Source: Myxococcales bacterium
GTDB taxonomy: Bacteria > Myxococcota > Bradymonadia > UBA7976 > UBA1532
Assembly: GCA_020430675.1 (NCBI GenBank)
Contig: JAGQJJ010000012.1
Span: 1-17,235 of the forward strand
Direction: 5' to 3'
Length of the DNA stretch: 17,235 nt
The position numbers and the translations under genes were made by a program. Position 1 is the first letter of the stretch. Every line of letters begins with the position of its first letter. Below, one piece after another: positions 6,854-15,000 of the stretch. Below the pieces are notes generated by a model. The model was given only the letters and a program-made list of their open reading frames with translations. It searched no databases and was not told the DNA's origin.

Positions 6854-8680
6854 TCAATCGACCGGCAGCTCGACCTCGACGCCCAGCGCCAGCTCAAAGG
6901 TGGGGTCGACCTGGAAACCATGATCGCGGCTGTCGAAGCCGAGACCGCCCGCGCGCAGATCCCCGCGCAACGCCCAGCGCCCGAACGGCACCCGCGCCAT
7001 CGTGCTCAGCCCGCCCTCGACCACGGCCACGGCTTCGACCTCGGTGCGCTCCTCGGTGCGCGGATCCTCCAGCAGCACCCCGCCGCCGCCATAGCCGCCC
7101 ACCGCCCATTGCAGCGGCCCGTCGACCAGCGTCAGCCCGTAATCGAGGGTCATCGAGAAGAGCTGCACGTCGGCGAAGACCTGCGAGCTCGCTTCGCTGC
7201 GATAGCGCCCGTCGCCCGACCACCGCTGCCATTGCAGCCGCCCCGACAATTGATGCGCGCCGCGGCCGTAGCCCACCGCCAGCGCGCCGCCGAAGCCCTG
7301 CTCGCCGCCCGCGGCGGTGGTCGTCGGGAACAGCGCCGCCCGGCCCTGCGCGGCGATGGTCAGGTAACCCCGGGGCGTCCAGCCCCAATCGGGCCCCGCC
7401 GACGCCTGGGCCAACGTGCGCGGAAACGGCTCGGCCAGCATCGCGTCGCCGGGCCCGCGGATGCGGGGCGGCGTGTCGCTCTCGGGCGTGCGCCGAAGCG
7501 CGTCGAAGGCGCCGTCGCCCGCGTTGAACTTCCACCAGCGCGCCGGGCTCAGCGGCGCCGCGCGCTCCATCGCATAGAACGTGCGCGCCGTCGGCACGAA
7601 CGCGGTCACCGGCTCGCCCGCCGACGGATGCAGCACCGCGTAGGGCAACAGCCGGCTGTCGAGCAGCTCGTAGCGCACCGGCACCGGCGGCGCGAAGCAG
7701 ACCCGCGCGGTGCCCTTGCGGCCGCGCCAGTCGATGAACGCCTCCTTCGCCCGCCCGGTCGGCGCCAGCACGCCCGGCCGCCCCGAACCGTTGCGCCGCC
7801 GCAAGAGCGTGCGCAGCGTCTCCTCCAGCTCGCCATAGGTGATCACGCCATCGTGATTCCGGTCGCCATGGCCCGTCGCCGCGGTGCGCAGGGCATAGCT
7901 GAACACCCCGCCCAGCGAAGGATCCTCAAACGTGCTCTGACTGCCATTGGTCGCCAGCACCGCGCCCACGCGCGGCAGGCGCTCGATGAACCGGCGCACC
8001 ACGCCATCGCCCGTCGGCGGCGGCAGGCGCGCGATGCCCGGCGACTCGACGGCCTCGCGCGTCTCAAGCAGGAAGAAGCTCTGGCAGGCGTCCACGATCA
8101 GGTGCACCGTCGCCCGCTTCGAAAGCGGCGCCAGCACCGCCTCATCGAGCAGCGCGCTGTCGATCTGCCCGTCGTGGCCCGGCCCGCTCCTCTTGTCGGG
8201 TTGCAGGAAGATGCGGGTGCGGGTGAACTCCGAAGGCCGCCAGCGCTGCCCGTGCCCCGCGTAGTAGACGTAGACATCGACGGCGCCTGGCGTCTTCTCG
8301 ATCTGCGCCTCAAGGGCCTCGACCGACTTGAGCACCGCGGCAAACGTCGGCGCCCGCACCGGCGCCGCGCCAAACGCGCTCGGATCGGCGCTCTCCGCGT
8401 CCAGGTGCACATAGCTCGCCGCGGGCGAGAGCCCGGCGAAGAAGGCGTGCATGCGGGCCACGTCGTCGCCCACCGCGGTCAGCGGCGCCAGATCGAGCGT
8501 CGGCGGCGCGTAGGGATAGCCGATCAGCAGCGTGAAGACCGTCGACGGCGGCGCGGCTGGCTCCGCCGGCGTGCCGCAGGCGCCGTCCACATGCGCTCGG
8601 GCCGCGCCCGCAAACAGCAGCGCGGCGCAACCCATCAGCCACGCCGCGCGCCTCCCCGCTCCGCTGTCGGTTGCCCTCAC
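6854..8680 (-). CDS. Secreted caspase-like (peptidase C14) protein with beta-barrel-like C-terminus
   Basis: A 608-residue protein starting at GTG 8680, which overlaps the upstream stop (GTGA) and gives a signal peptide (hydrophobic 13-26, likely cleavage after AARA, residue 29). Residues about 46-320 form a caspase/metacaspase-type domain: first strand TVFTLLIGYPYAPP, catalytic His143 in VYYAGHGQ (138-145), catalytic Cys199 in LIVDACQS (194-201), then VLATNGSQST and GGVFSYAL. An EF-hand-like calcium loop, DRNHDGVITYGEL (273-285), follows, as in calcium-dependent metacaspases. Residues about 435-608 alternate polar and hydrophobic residues in many short strands with Gly/Tyr/Trp, ending FELALGVEVELPVD. 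This looks like a small outer-membrane barrel, although the terminal aromatic residue is missing. It is the third gene of a coupled operon behind sigma-like and anti-sigma-like genes. Proteolysis is expected, with substrate unknown; the barrel is inferred. Confidence 0.85.
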   Translation of the reverse strand: MRATDSGAGRRAAWLMGCAALLFAGAARAHVDGACGTPAEPAAPPSTVFTLLIGYPYAPPTLDLAPLTAVGDDVARMHAFFAGLSPAASYVHLDAESADPSAFGAAPVRAPTFAAVLKSVEALEAQIEKTPGAVDVYVYYAGHGQRWRPSEFTRTRIFLQPDKRSGPGHDGQIDSALLDEAVLAPLSKRATVHLIVDACQSFFLLETREAVESPGIARLPPPTGDGVVRRFIERLPRVGAVLATNGSQSTFEDPSLGGVFSYALRTAATGHGDRNHDGVITYGELEETLRTLLRRRNGSGRPGVLAPTGRAKEAFIDWRGRKGTARVCFAPPVPVRYELLDSRLLPYAVLHPSAGEPVTAFVPTARTFYAMERAAPLSPARWWKFNAGDGAFDALRRTPESDTPPRIRGPGDAMLAEPFPRTLAQASAGPDWGWTPRGYLTIAAQGRAALFPTTTAAGGEQGFGGALAVGYGRGAHQLSGRLQWQRWSGDGRYRSEASSQVFADVQLFSMTLDYGLTLVDGPLQWAVGGYGGGGVLLEDPRTEERTEVEAVAVVEGGLSTMARVPFGRWALRGDLRAGGLGFDSRDHGFQVDPTFELALGVEVELPVD

Positions 8681-9606
8681 GGCACGACCTCCAAGATGAA
8701 CTTCTGCCGGACCGATGAATCGTTGATCGCCAGCGCCGACGCCCACAAGTCCGCTGGCGTCTGCTCGGCAGAGGGCTTGGGCGTGAAGACCACCAGCACG
8801 TCGAAGCGCCCCGGCGGCAGCCCGCTTGAGAGGGGCGGCACGCCCGATTTGAGGCGGGCCAGCACGCACATGTCATCGCGGCAATCGGGAGACTGCCGGC
8901 CCACCGTCACGGGCACCGGCGCCGTCTGCCAGCCCGGCGCATCGGCCTTCTCGGGGAAGAGCACCCGCACGTCGCCGGTCGCGTCGCGCGAAAGCACCAC
9001 CGCGTTGCGCGTCGGCGCGCCCTCGGTGCGGTAATACTGCACCCAGAGCCCCTCACCGGTGGCCTGCCAACGGCACGGCGGCGCGTCGGCGGTGCTCGGC
9101 GGATGGCAGGCGCGATCGCCCACGATCACCTCCGCCGTCGTGTGCTCGCCGCGCACCACCGGCGGCGGCCCCTCGGCGACCCCCGGCGACTCATCGCGCG
9201 GCCACAGTCCGATGAGCAGCGCCGCGCTCGCCGTGGCCAGCGCCGGCAGCCAGACCAGCCGCAGCCACGACCGGCGCGCGGGCGCTGCCTCCCAATCCCA
9301 CTCGGCGTCGGGCAGGCGCATCTCGTCGCGCACCGCATCGAGCCGCGCGGCAAACTCGGGATCGGCCCGGCGCGCCTCGACCCGCGCCACGACCTCGGCC
9401 GGCGCGCGCCCGGCGGCGTAGTGCGCGACGTCATCCTCGCGCCAGGCGGCGACGCGGCTCAAACCTGCCTCCAGCAGCGCCCGCTGGCAGCGCAGGCAGC
9501 CGTCCGTGTGGCCGCGCAGCGTGTCATCTTCGGCGTAGCGCGCCTCGGCATACGCCGCCAGCACCGCCGCCGTGCACTCGCATGGGCCAGGCTCTCCCGC
9601 GCTCAT
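8677..9606 (-). CDS. Anti-sigma-factor-like membrane protein with zinc-finger N-terminus and periplasmic domain
   Basis: A 309-residue protein. The ATG at 9606 overlaps the upstream stop (ATGA), and its own stop overlaps the caspase GTG. The N-terminus has a zf-HC2-like zinc site, HTDGCLRC (His33, Cys37, Cys40) with Cys9 or Cys11 nearby, as in zinc-binding anti-sigma factors. Residues about 60-110 are acidic and helical. One transmembrane segment spans about 114-135 (WLPALATASAALLIGLW), placing the N-terminus in the cytoplasm. The outer part (about 150-309) resembles a DUF4384-type beta domain: GLWVQYYRTEG, GDVRVLFPEK, SGLPPGRFDVLVVFTPKP. It also has two cysteine pairs (167/178 and 242/247) that could form disulfides. 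It likely holds the sigma-like partner inactive and senses periplasmic conditions. That role, and any cleavage by the caspase, is inferred from position and topology. Confidence 0.8.
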   Translation of the reverse strand: MSAGEPGPCECTAAVLAAYAEARYAEDDTLRGHTDGCLRCQRALLEAGLSRVAAWREDDVAHYAAGRAPAEVVARVEARRADPEFAARLDAVRDEMRLPDAEWDWEAAPARRSWLRLVWLPALATASAALLIGLWPRDESPGVAEGPPPVVRGEHTTAEVIVGDRACHPPSTADAPPCRWQATGEGLWVQYYRTEGAPTRNAVVLSRDATGDVRVLFPEKADAPGWQTAPVPVTVGRQSPDCRDDMCVLARLKSGVPPLSSGLPPGRFDVLVVFTPKPSAEQTPADLWASALAINDSSVRQKFILEVVP

Positions 9607-10283
9607 GACGACCGCTCCCCGTTGATCCACGCCTTGATCTGATCGAGATACCGATAGACCTGCTGCCTTGAACAGCCCACGCGGCGTGAAATATCGGCGA
9701 TGCTCTCATCATTGAGCAGCCCGTCGAGCACGATGCCAAAGATGCGGTCGTCGCCGAAGTGGTCGAGGACCTGCTGCACCAGCACCTTCGCGTCCATCAC
9801 CCGCGGACCGGGCAGCGTGCGCAGCTCAGGCGCCTGGAGCTGGTAGGGCTTGTCGCTCACCTCGGTGCGGCGTTCGTGCCGGCGGACCTCCGAGACGTGG
9901 ATGTCCTTGCCGCGCCAGAGCACCTTGGCCTTGAGGAACGACACCAGATTGGGCCGATTCTCGGGCGTCAGCCGGGCCGCCATGGTGCGCAGCGTCTCGG
10001 CCAGCCCGCGGCGGTCGGCGATCATCTCCTCGAACGCATCGAGGCGAGCGCGAGCCTCGACCGGCTCGGGCCGGATGAAGATGGCGCCGATGACATGCTT
10101 CAGGAAGACGCTCAGCTCGGCCTGGCGGGCACGGCTGCGCAGGGGCGACAGCAGGTCGCGCGCGAGCTGCTCGATGGCTTCGCGATAAGGAGGCAGGTCG
10201 GTGGGCCAATGGCCCTGACGTTCGAGCGACAACGCACGGGCGAGGGGACCGTCCGGATCGAGGCCGGATTTCCGCCTGGACAT
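9603..10283 (-). CDS. Divergent sigma-70-like HTH regulator
   Basis: A 226-residue protein from ATG 10283 (GGAG 9 nt upstream). In-frame ATG 10334, just downstream of the predicted promoter, would add 17 residues; ATG 10421 lies upstream of that promoter and is unlikely. The C-terminus (about 178-220) carries an HTH of sigma region 4 type: IFGIVLDGLLNDESIADISRRVG followed by CSRQQVYRYLDQIKAWI. Residues about 108-142 (RPNLVSFLKAKVLWRG, then VRRHERRTEV) resemble the helical, basic end of sigma region 2, but similarity is weak. It probably binds RNA polymerase or DNA in the cytoplasm and is controlled by the anti-sigma-like protein encoded next (4-bp overlap). Other readings are a sigma-like transcription factor that no longer binds polymerase, or a LuxR-like HTH protein. 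Confidence 0.65.
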   Translation of the reverse strand: MSRRKSGLDPDGPLARALSLERQGHWPTDLPPYREAIEQLARDLLSPLRSRARQAELSVFLKHVIGAIFIRPEPVEARARLDAFEEMIADRRGLAETLRTMAARLTPENRPNLVSFLKAKVLWRGKDIHVSEVRRHERRTEVSDKPYQLQAPELRTLPGPRVMDAKVLVQQVLDHFGDDRIFGIVLDGLLNDESIADISRRVGCSRQQVYRYLDQIKAWINGERSS

Positions 10284-10358
10284 CCCCGATGACTCCGCGT
10301 CGCGCTCTAGGTTTGCCGGGTTCGTGATCGTCATGCGCGTCAGCGCCTTGACGGTGGC

Positions 10359-10387
10359 ATCATGTCCGGCGACCAACGTCCTGTCAA
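10359..10387 (-). promoter_or_regulatory. Sigma-70-type promoter for the sigma-like/anti-sigma/caspase operon
   Basis: Minus strand: -35 TTGACA (10387-10382), a 17-nt spacer, and -10 CATGAT (10364-10359; four of six consensus bases). Transcription would start near 10352, about 18 nt before ATG 10334 and about 70 nt before ATG 10283. This argues against the farther start at 10421. It suggests the operon can be read by the housekeeping sigma factor rather than only by its own product. Confidence 0.5.
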
Positions 10388-10390
10388 CGT
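10374..10390. promoter_or_regulatory. Two CAACGT repeats 11 bp apart over the -35 box
   Basis: CAACGT occurs at 10374-10379 and 10385-10390 (plus-strand reading), one helical turn apart, covering the -35 element of the operon promoter. A dimeric regulator bound here would block or assist polymerase. This is a candidate operator; the protein is unknown. Confidence 0.35.
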
Positions 10391-10454
10391 TGATCCAAAT
10401 GGGCATCCCGAGGGCATGCACGGACGTTCCTCCGAGAAGCGTCGACCTGCTGGT

Positions 10455-10487
10455 TTTGACTAGGAAAACACCAGGGCGATCTGTCCG
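10455..10487 (+). promoter_or_regulatory. Promoter-like bipartite element, copy 1
   Basis: TTTGACTAGG (10455-10464), 12 nt, then CGATCTGTCCG (10477-10487). The same two blocks recur at the same spacing in copy 2, with one mismatch. TTGACT fits a -35 box; the second block is not a good sigma-70 -10, so another sigma factor or a DNA-binding regulator may read it. It points right, but no gene begins within 300 bp. Confidence 0.4.
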
Positions 10488-10640
10488 AAGAAACTGCGCT
10501 GCGCAAAAGTCTGCTGCCAGTCTGCTGACGCAATTGCTGCGCTGCCCGCCTGGCCTGCTGCCATTGCGCCGAAATCGACCAAGGCGAGATCAGCGCCCCG
10601 GAGCCAGAAAACGGGTGACGTTCGCGCCGTGACCGTCCGC

Positions 10641-10680
10641 CCGCCCCCGGCTCCGGGGCGGCTGTTGGGGGGCGCCGCCC
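10641..10680. other. Pair of GC-rich hairpins
   Basis: An inverted repeat pairs CCGCCCC (10641-10647) with GGGGCGG (10655-10661), extended by a bulged G-C pair. A smaller GGGC-GCC-GCCC stem lies at 10670-10680. No T run follows on either strand, so this is not a classical intrinsic terminator. It could end a transcript starting at promoter-like copy 1 or simply reflect GC-rich DNA. Confidence 0.3.
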
Positions 10681-10702
10681 GCCAAGAGCGCAGAGCGGCA
10701 CC

Positions 10703-10735
10703 TTTGACTAGGGATCGACTGCCACGATGTGTCCG
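10703..10735 (+). promoter_or_regulatory. Promoter-like bipartite element, copy 2, upstream of lipoprotein gene
   Basis: TTTGACTAGG (10703-10712), 12 nt, then CGATGTGTCCG (10725-10735). It ends 76 bp before the ATG at 10812, a reasonable leader length, so it is the best candidate promoter or operator for that gene. The shared spacing with copy 1 makes chance unlikely. Confidence 0.45.
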
Positions 10736-10811
10736 CGCCTTTCGTCATTGCGCGCCATCGGGTAGACAGACTTGTTTGCGCGAGTGAACAGACCAGATGC
10801 GGGAGCAGCAG

Positions 10812-12062
10812 ATGACACGGTCGACGGCGATGGTTCTGATGGTGGCGTTTCTGGCCGGGTGCGGCACTTGCGGGCAGGTCACCGCGCATCGCGACGCCTT
10901 CCGCGAGGCGGCGCTGGCCGAGCCGCCCGACAGCCTGCCGCACGTGGCCCTCGAAATCCCCGACGCGCTCATCGATGACTGGACCAAAGCGGCGCTCGGC
11001 AAGCTGCCCGACCTGCCCTTCAACCTGCCCGGCCTCGACGCGGTGCAGCGGTATATCGGGCGCTTCGAGTTCAAGGCGCGCTCGCTGCGGGTCGAGCTGC
11101 AACGCGATCAGGCGGCGCGCTTCGACCTCGACCTCGATGTGCGGCAGAGCGGGCGCACGCTGTTTGGCATGCAGCTCGGCGCGGTGGCGCCGGTGCAATA
11201 CGACAAGAAGAACAACCAGCTCCGCGTGGCCCTGCGCGCCGATATGTTCGAGAAGATCGCGCCGCGCATCGACACCAACGCGGTCAACCAGCTCACCTCG
11301 GCGATTCAGCGGCAGGTGGGCATTCCGCTGCCCGGCGGCGTCATCGAAGGCGCGGCTCGGCAGGGCATCGAGGCGCTCAGCCGACAGGCCTACAGCCTGG
11401 TGCGCCAGGGGTTGCTGACCCCGCTCGGCGAGCTGGGCAGCTTCAAGTTCGGCCTGCCCGACCTGCCGATCAGCGGGCTGGCGTTGACCACCACGCGCGG
11501 CGGCTGGCGGGTCGAGGCGCGCACGCCGCTGGCCGCGCCGGGCCTGGCCCGCATGGCCGACGCGCCCTCGGGCCGCACCATCCGCATGGCCATCTCGGCG
11601 CCGGTGCTGGCGCGGCTTGGCAACTGGGCCATGGACAAGGGCAAGCTGCCCGCGCGCTTCGACCGCACCGGCAAGGCGCAGGATGACGGCGACTTCGAGG
11701 CCGGGTTGCAGTGGAACAACGGCGAGCGGCCGCTCAAGGTCAACCTGTGGACGATCAAGCCAGTGCAGAGCTCGATCTGCATGGCCGCGATGGTCGGCGC
11801 CGAGCCCAAGGTGGCGTTCCAGAAGGGCCAGCTCTCGGTCGGCTTCGAGGACGGCAAGATCGAAGAGGTCATCGGCCCGCCGCTGTTCAGCAACGCGCTC
11901 GACATCATGGGCATCACCGAAAAGACCTTTGATTTCAGCAAGAAGATCGCGACCAAGACGCGCCTGCAGTTCGGCAGCAAGGCGGTGGGCGTCGAGGTCG
12001 CGGGCATCGCGCTCGATGGGCAGGCGCTGACCATCGACCTGGAAGCGGGCGGCGGCGGCTGA
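10812..12062 (+). CDS. Lipoprotein of unknown function, possibly TULIP/BPI-like lipid-binding fold
   Basis: A 416-residue lipoprotein. The ATG at 10812 has GGGAG 6 nt upstream and gives a short signal peptide with lipobox FLAGC. An in-frame ATG at 10797 would add five residues before the signal and has no ribosome-binding site. The body is rich in amphipathic strands in two halves. The first has LRVELQRDQAARFDLDLDV and LRVALRADMFEKI. The second has IRMAISAPVLARLGNWAMDKGKLP, close to the pattern of BPI/TULIP proteins (hydrophobic strand, then a long helix ending in a Gly turn). TULIP proteins carry lipids between membranes, so an envelope lipid-transfer role is possible but unproven. No enzyme motif is visible, and only three cysteines follow the lipobox cysteine. 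It is divergent from the sigma-like operon, and its stop lies 15 bp from that of the convergent protease gene. Confidence 0.8.
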   Translation: MTRSTAMVLMVAFLAGCGTCGQVTAHRDAFREAALAEPPDSLPHVALEIPDALIDDWTKAALGKLPDLPFNLPGLDAVQRYIGRFEFKARSLRVELQRDQAARFDLDLDVRQSGRTLFGMQLGAVAPVQYDKKNNQLRVALRADMFEKIAPRIDTNAVNQLTSAIQRQVGIPLPGGVIEGAARQGIEALSRQAYSLVRQGLLTPLGELGSFKFGLPDLPISGLALTTTRGGWRVEARTPLAAPGLARMADAPSGRTIRMAISAPVLARLGNWAMDKGKLPARFDRTGKAQDDGDFEAGLQWNNGERPLKVNLWTIKPVQSSICMAAMVGAEPKVAFQKGQLSVGFEDGKIEEVIGPPLFSNALDIMGITEKTFDFSKKIATKTRLQFGSKAVGVEVAGIALDGQALTIDLEAGGGG

Positions 12063-12077
12063 TCGCGGTGCGCCTGC

Positions 12078-15000
12078 TCAGCGGGCGTTCACGAACACTT
12101 CAAGCTGGAAGGCGCCCGCGTCGCCCGCGCCCTGGCCATCGACCACCAGCGCGTACTCGCCGGGCGCGAGCGCGGCGTTGAGGAAGGGGTTGAGGTCGGT
12201 GCCGCAGGTCGCCGCGCCACCGCAGGCGGCGTCGAGCAGCAGCAGATAACCCGAGAAGCCGTTGGGGAAGAGCTGGGCCTGCAGGCCGACCGGCTGGTCG
12301 AAGCGCAGGCGCAGCACGCGGTCGCGGCCGCCAGCGGCGGTCCGGCAGGCGGCGGCCGCGTCCACGTCGTCGCCAGCGCCCAGGGTGCTGTCATCGAAGG
12401 CATAGCGCCCGGGCGCCACCGGGGCGACCAGGCCGTCGCAGGCGTCGGCGAAGCTCGGCGCGCCGCCAGCGGGCGTGGCGGTGAGCTGCAAGGTGGCCGC
12501 GCCGTCGCCCTGCACGACGACCGCGTACTCGCCGGCGGGCAGCACGCCCGCCTCGGCGGCGGCGACAAAGCCCTGCCCGCAGGCCAGCTCGTTCGCCGCG
12601 TCGGCGCAGGTCGGCCGGATCGCCACCGCCAACTGGCCGGCGCCCTCGGCGGTGGCGGTGACCGCGGCCGGCGCGGCGAGGCGGAAGCGCCAGACCGAGA
12701 CCGGGCCTTCGCCAATGCAACCCCCGGCCAGCCCCGCGGCCGGCGCAAACCGGATGGGCTGCGGCGGGCCCGGGTTGAGCAAAGGAGCGTCGTTGCAGGC
12801 AAAATCGCCCTCGAAGCGCGCGGTGAGCTGGCCTTCGGCGGGGCCGTCGAGCGCCAGGTAATAGGTGCCCGCGGGCAGCGCCTCGGCGCGAAGCCCACCC
12901 ACGCCGGCGCTGCATTCGAGCGGCGGGCGGGCGCAATCGTTGTAGAGCGCCAGGGCGCCCATCGGCGGCTGGCCGGCGAAGTCGGCGTTCAGCGTGCCCG
13001 GCGCGGGCAGGTCGATGCGCCACAGCCCCTCGGGGCCCATCGCCGAGAAGCAGACGGGCGCGAAGTCATCGGCGCCAGCGACCACCTGCACCGGCGTGGC
13101 GCGGTTGAGGACCAGCGCCGGCGCGGCGGCGCAGCGGGCGACCGGGTCGCGCACCGCTTCGATCAGCAGGCTGTAGTCGGCGTCTTCGTTGCCGGTCACC
13201 CGGATCGTGTCGCCGGGCGCCAAATCGATCGGCGCCGCGCGCCCGTTGACCGTGGCGGTCACCGGGCCTTCGGCGCTGAGACGGCCGCCCGCCGGGCCGG
13301 TGAAGCGGTACCAGTCGGTGTCGTCACCGCAGCGCGTGGCGTCGATCCGGCCGACGCCGATCGGCGCCGCGTTGGCCACCTCGTCGTTTCGCCACGGCCG
13401 CTCGTAGCGGTCGTCGACGCACTCGGCGTCGATGCGCACGTCCAGATCGTAGACCAGCGGCGCGCCGGGCAGGTGGCGCACGCGCACCAGATACTCGCCG
13501 GGCCGGTTGGCGCCCACGCGGGCCTGGCCGATGCCGCGGGCCTCGTCGACGGCGTGGAAGGCGTCGAAGATGGGATAGAGCGTCAGCAGCAGCTCGGCGC
13601 CATCGGCGTCGAAGCGCGCGGTGACCGTCAGCGTGGCGTCGGTGCCGACGCGGAACCAGTCATCGGCGCCATCGCAGGCCACCAGGCCGGTGACCGCCAG
13701 CGCGGCGAGTGGCACCGCGGTCTCGGGCGTGTCATTGGGCGCGAGCGGGTCGTCGGCGCAGGCCGGATCGGGCCCGCAGCGATCGGCGTCGTTGCAGGTG
13801 CGGCCGAGCAGGCAGCTCGCGTCGCCGAGGCAGATGGCGGGCTCGATGCAGAACGCATCGCGGCACGAGGTCGCGCCCGGGCAGTCGGCGTCTTCAGCAC
13901 AGGGCCCGCACCGCCCATCGGCGGCGCACCCGGCGGGGCAGTCGCGGTCGGCGGCGCAGGGGCCCGGCGCGACGCACAGCTCGTCACGGCAAGCCCAGCC
14001 GGCGAAGCAATCGCAGACGCCGGGCAGCGCGGCCACGCATTGCCAGTCGAGGCAGCGCTCGCCCGCCGGGCAGTCGGCGTGCGTCTCACAGCGCACGGTC
14101 CGGCAGCGGCCCAGGCGGCACTCGCGGTCGCCGAGGCAGTTGCCGTCGACCTGGCATTCGTCGCGCTCGCCACACCGGCCGTCGACGCAGACGCGGCCGC
14201 CGAAGCAGTCGGCGTCATCGGCGCACGGGTCGACGCAGACATGGCCCTCGGGGTGGCAGCGGCGGTCGCCCAGGCAGTCGCGGTCGGCGGCGCAGTCGGG
14301 GCCCTCTTCGCACACGCCGCCGACGCACTGCTGGGTGCCGCGGCAGGGCAGCGCGTCATCGCAGGGGTCGGTGCAGACCAGCTCGACGCAGCGGCGCTCG
14401 CCCAGGCAATCGGCGTCGCCGAAGCAGCGGTCGGCCTCGCCGCAGCGGCCGTTGCCGCAGCTCAGCGCGCCGGGGCAGTCGGCGTCTTCGCGGCACGGGT
14501 CGGCGCAGGCGCCATTCGCGCAGTATCGGTCGCCGCGGCACTCGTCGTCGCGCCGGCACGGATCGGCCTCGACGCAGCGGCCGGTGCCCTCCTCGCAGCG
14601 CAGGCCACCGGGGCAGCCGGCGCGCGCGCACGGGTCGGCGCAGGCCCCGGCGGCGCAGACGCGATCGCCGGTGCAATCGCCGTCGCCGAAGCACTCGGCG
14701 GGCTCGACGCAGGCGCCGTCGACGCACGAGGCGCCGGCGCCGCAATTGACCGGCGTTGAGTCGCAACCGGCGGACGGGTCGCAGATGTCAACCGTGCAGG
14801 GGTCGCCGTCGTCGCACGAAGCATTCGAGTCGCAGAGCGGCTCGCCACCGCCCTGGGGCACCAGCGCGGCGAAGCGGCTGGCGCGGGTGGCGTCTTCCCA
14901 ACCCGGGCAGCCGGTGTTGGGGCAGACGTTCGAGGTGTAGCAGTAGCCGCCGTCGTAGATGAGCGTGAAGTCGGTGTTGCCGCGCACCAGGATGCCTTCG

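Larger units (their letters stand above)
10284..10811. other. Roughly 530-bp intergenic regulatory region
   Basis: No convincing gene was found here. It is less GC-biased than the coding DNA around it. It holds a leftward promoter (10359-10387) for the sigma-like operon, two rightward promoter-like repeats (10455-10487 and 10703-10735), and an 11-bp palindrome TGCGC-T-GCGCA (10495-10505). It also has two direct copies of AGTCTGCTG spaced 11 bp (10508-10516 and 10519-10527) and GC-rich hairpins (10641-10680). The density of small repeats suggests protein binding or a small transcript rather than a decayed gene. Confidence 0.6.

Noticed and set aside
3969..6923. A 984-codon plus-strand frame opposite the giant lipoprotein
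   Set aside because: Its product is rich in His/Arg/Ala/Val without domains, while the minus strand encodes a signal peptide and recognisable domains. Long frames here are a codon-bias shadow.
6374..9034. An 886-codon plus-strand frame opposite the caspase and anti-sigma genes
   Set aside because: Arg/Ala/Pro-rich, no signal or motif; it crosses several well-supported minus-strand genes and intergenic DNA.
10324..10632. A 102-codon plus-strand frame in the intergenic region
   Set aside because: No ribosome-binding site, no motif, overlaps the operon promoter, and its composition is unlike the genes around it.
10641..10680. GC hairpins read as an intrinsic terminator
   Set aside because: No T run follows on either strand, so kept only as hairpins of unknown role.
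13473..14940. Two long plus-strand open frames (428 and 439 codons) opposite the protease Cys-rich stalk
   Set aside because: They are antisense to a gene with a clear signal peptide, catalytic triad and regular cysteine repeats. Their proteins are low-complexity Ala/Gly/Arg/Ser sequences, and open antisense frames are expected from high GC and repeated codons.
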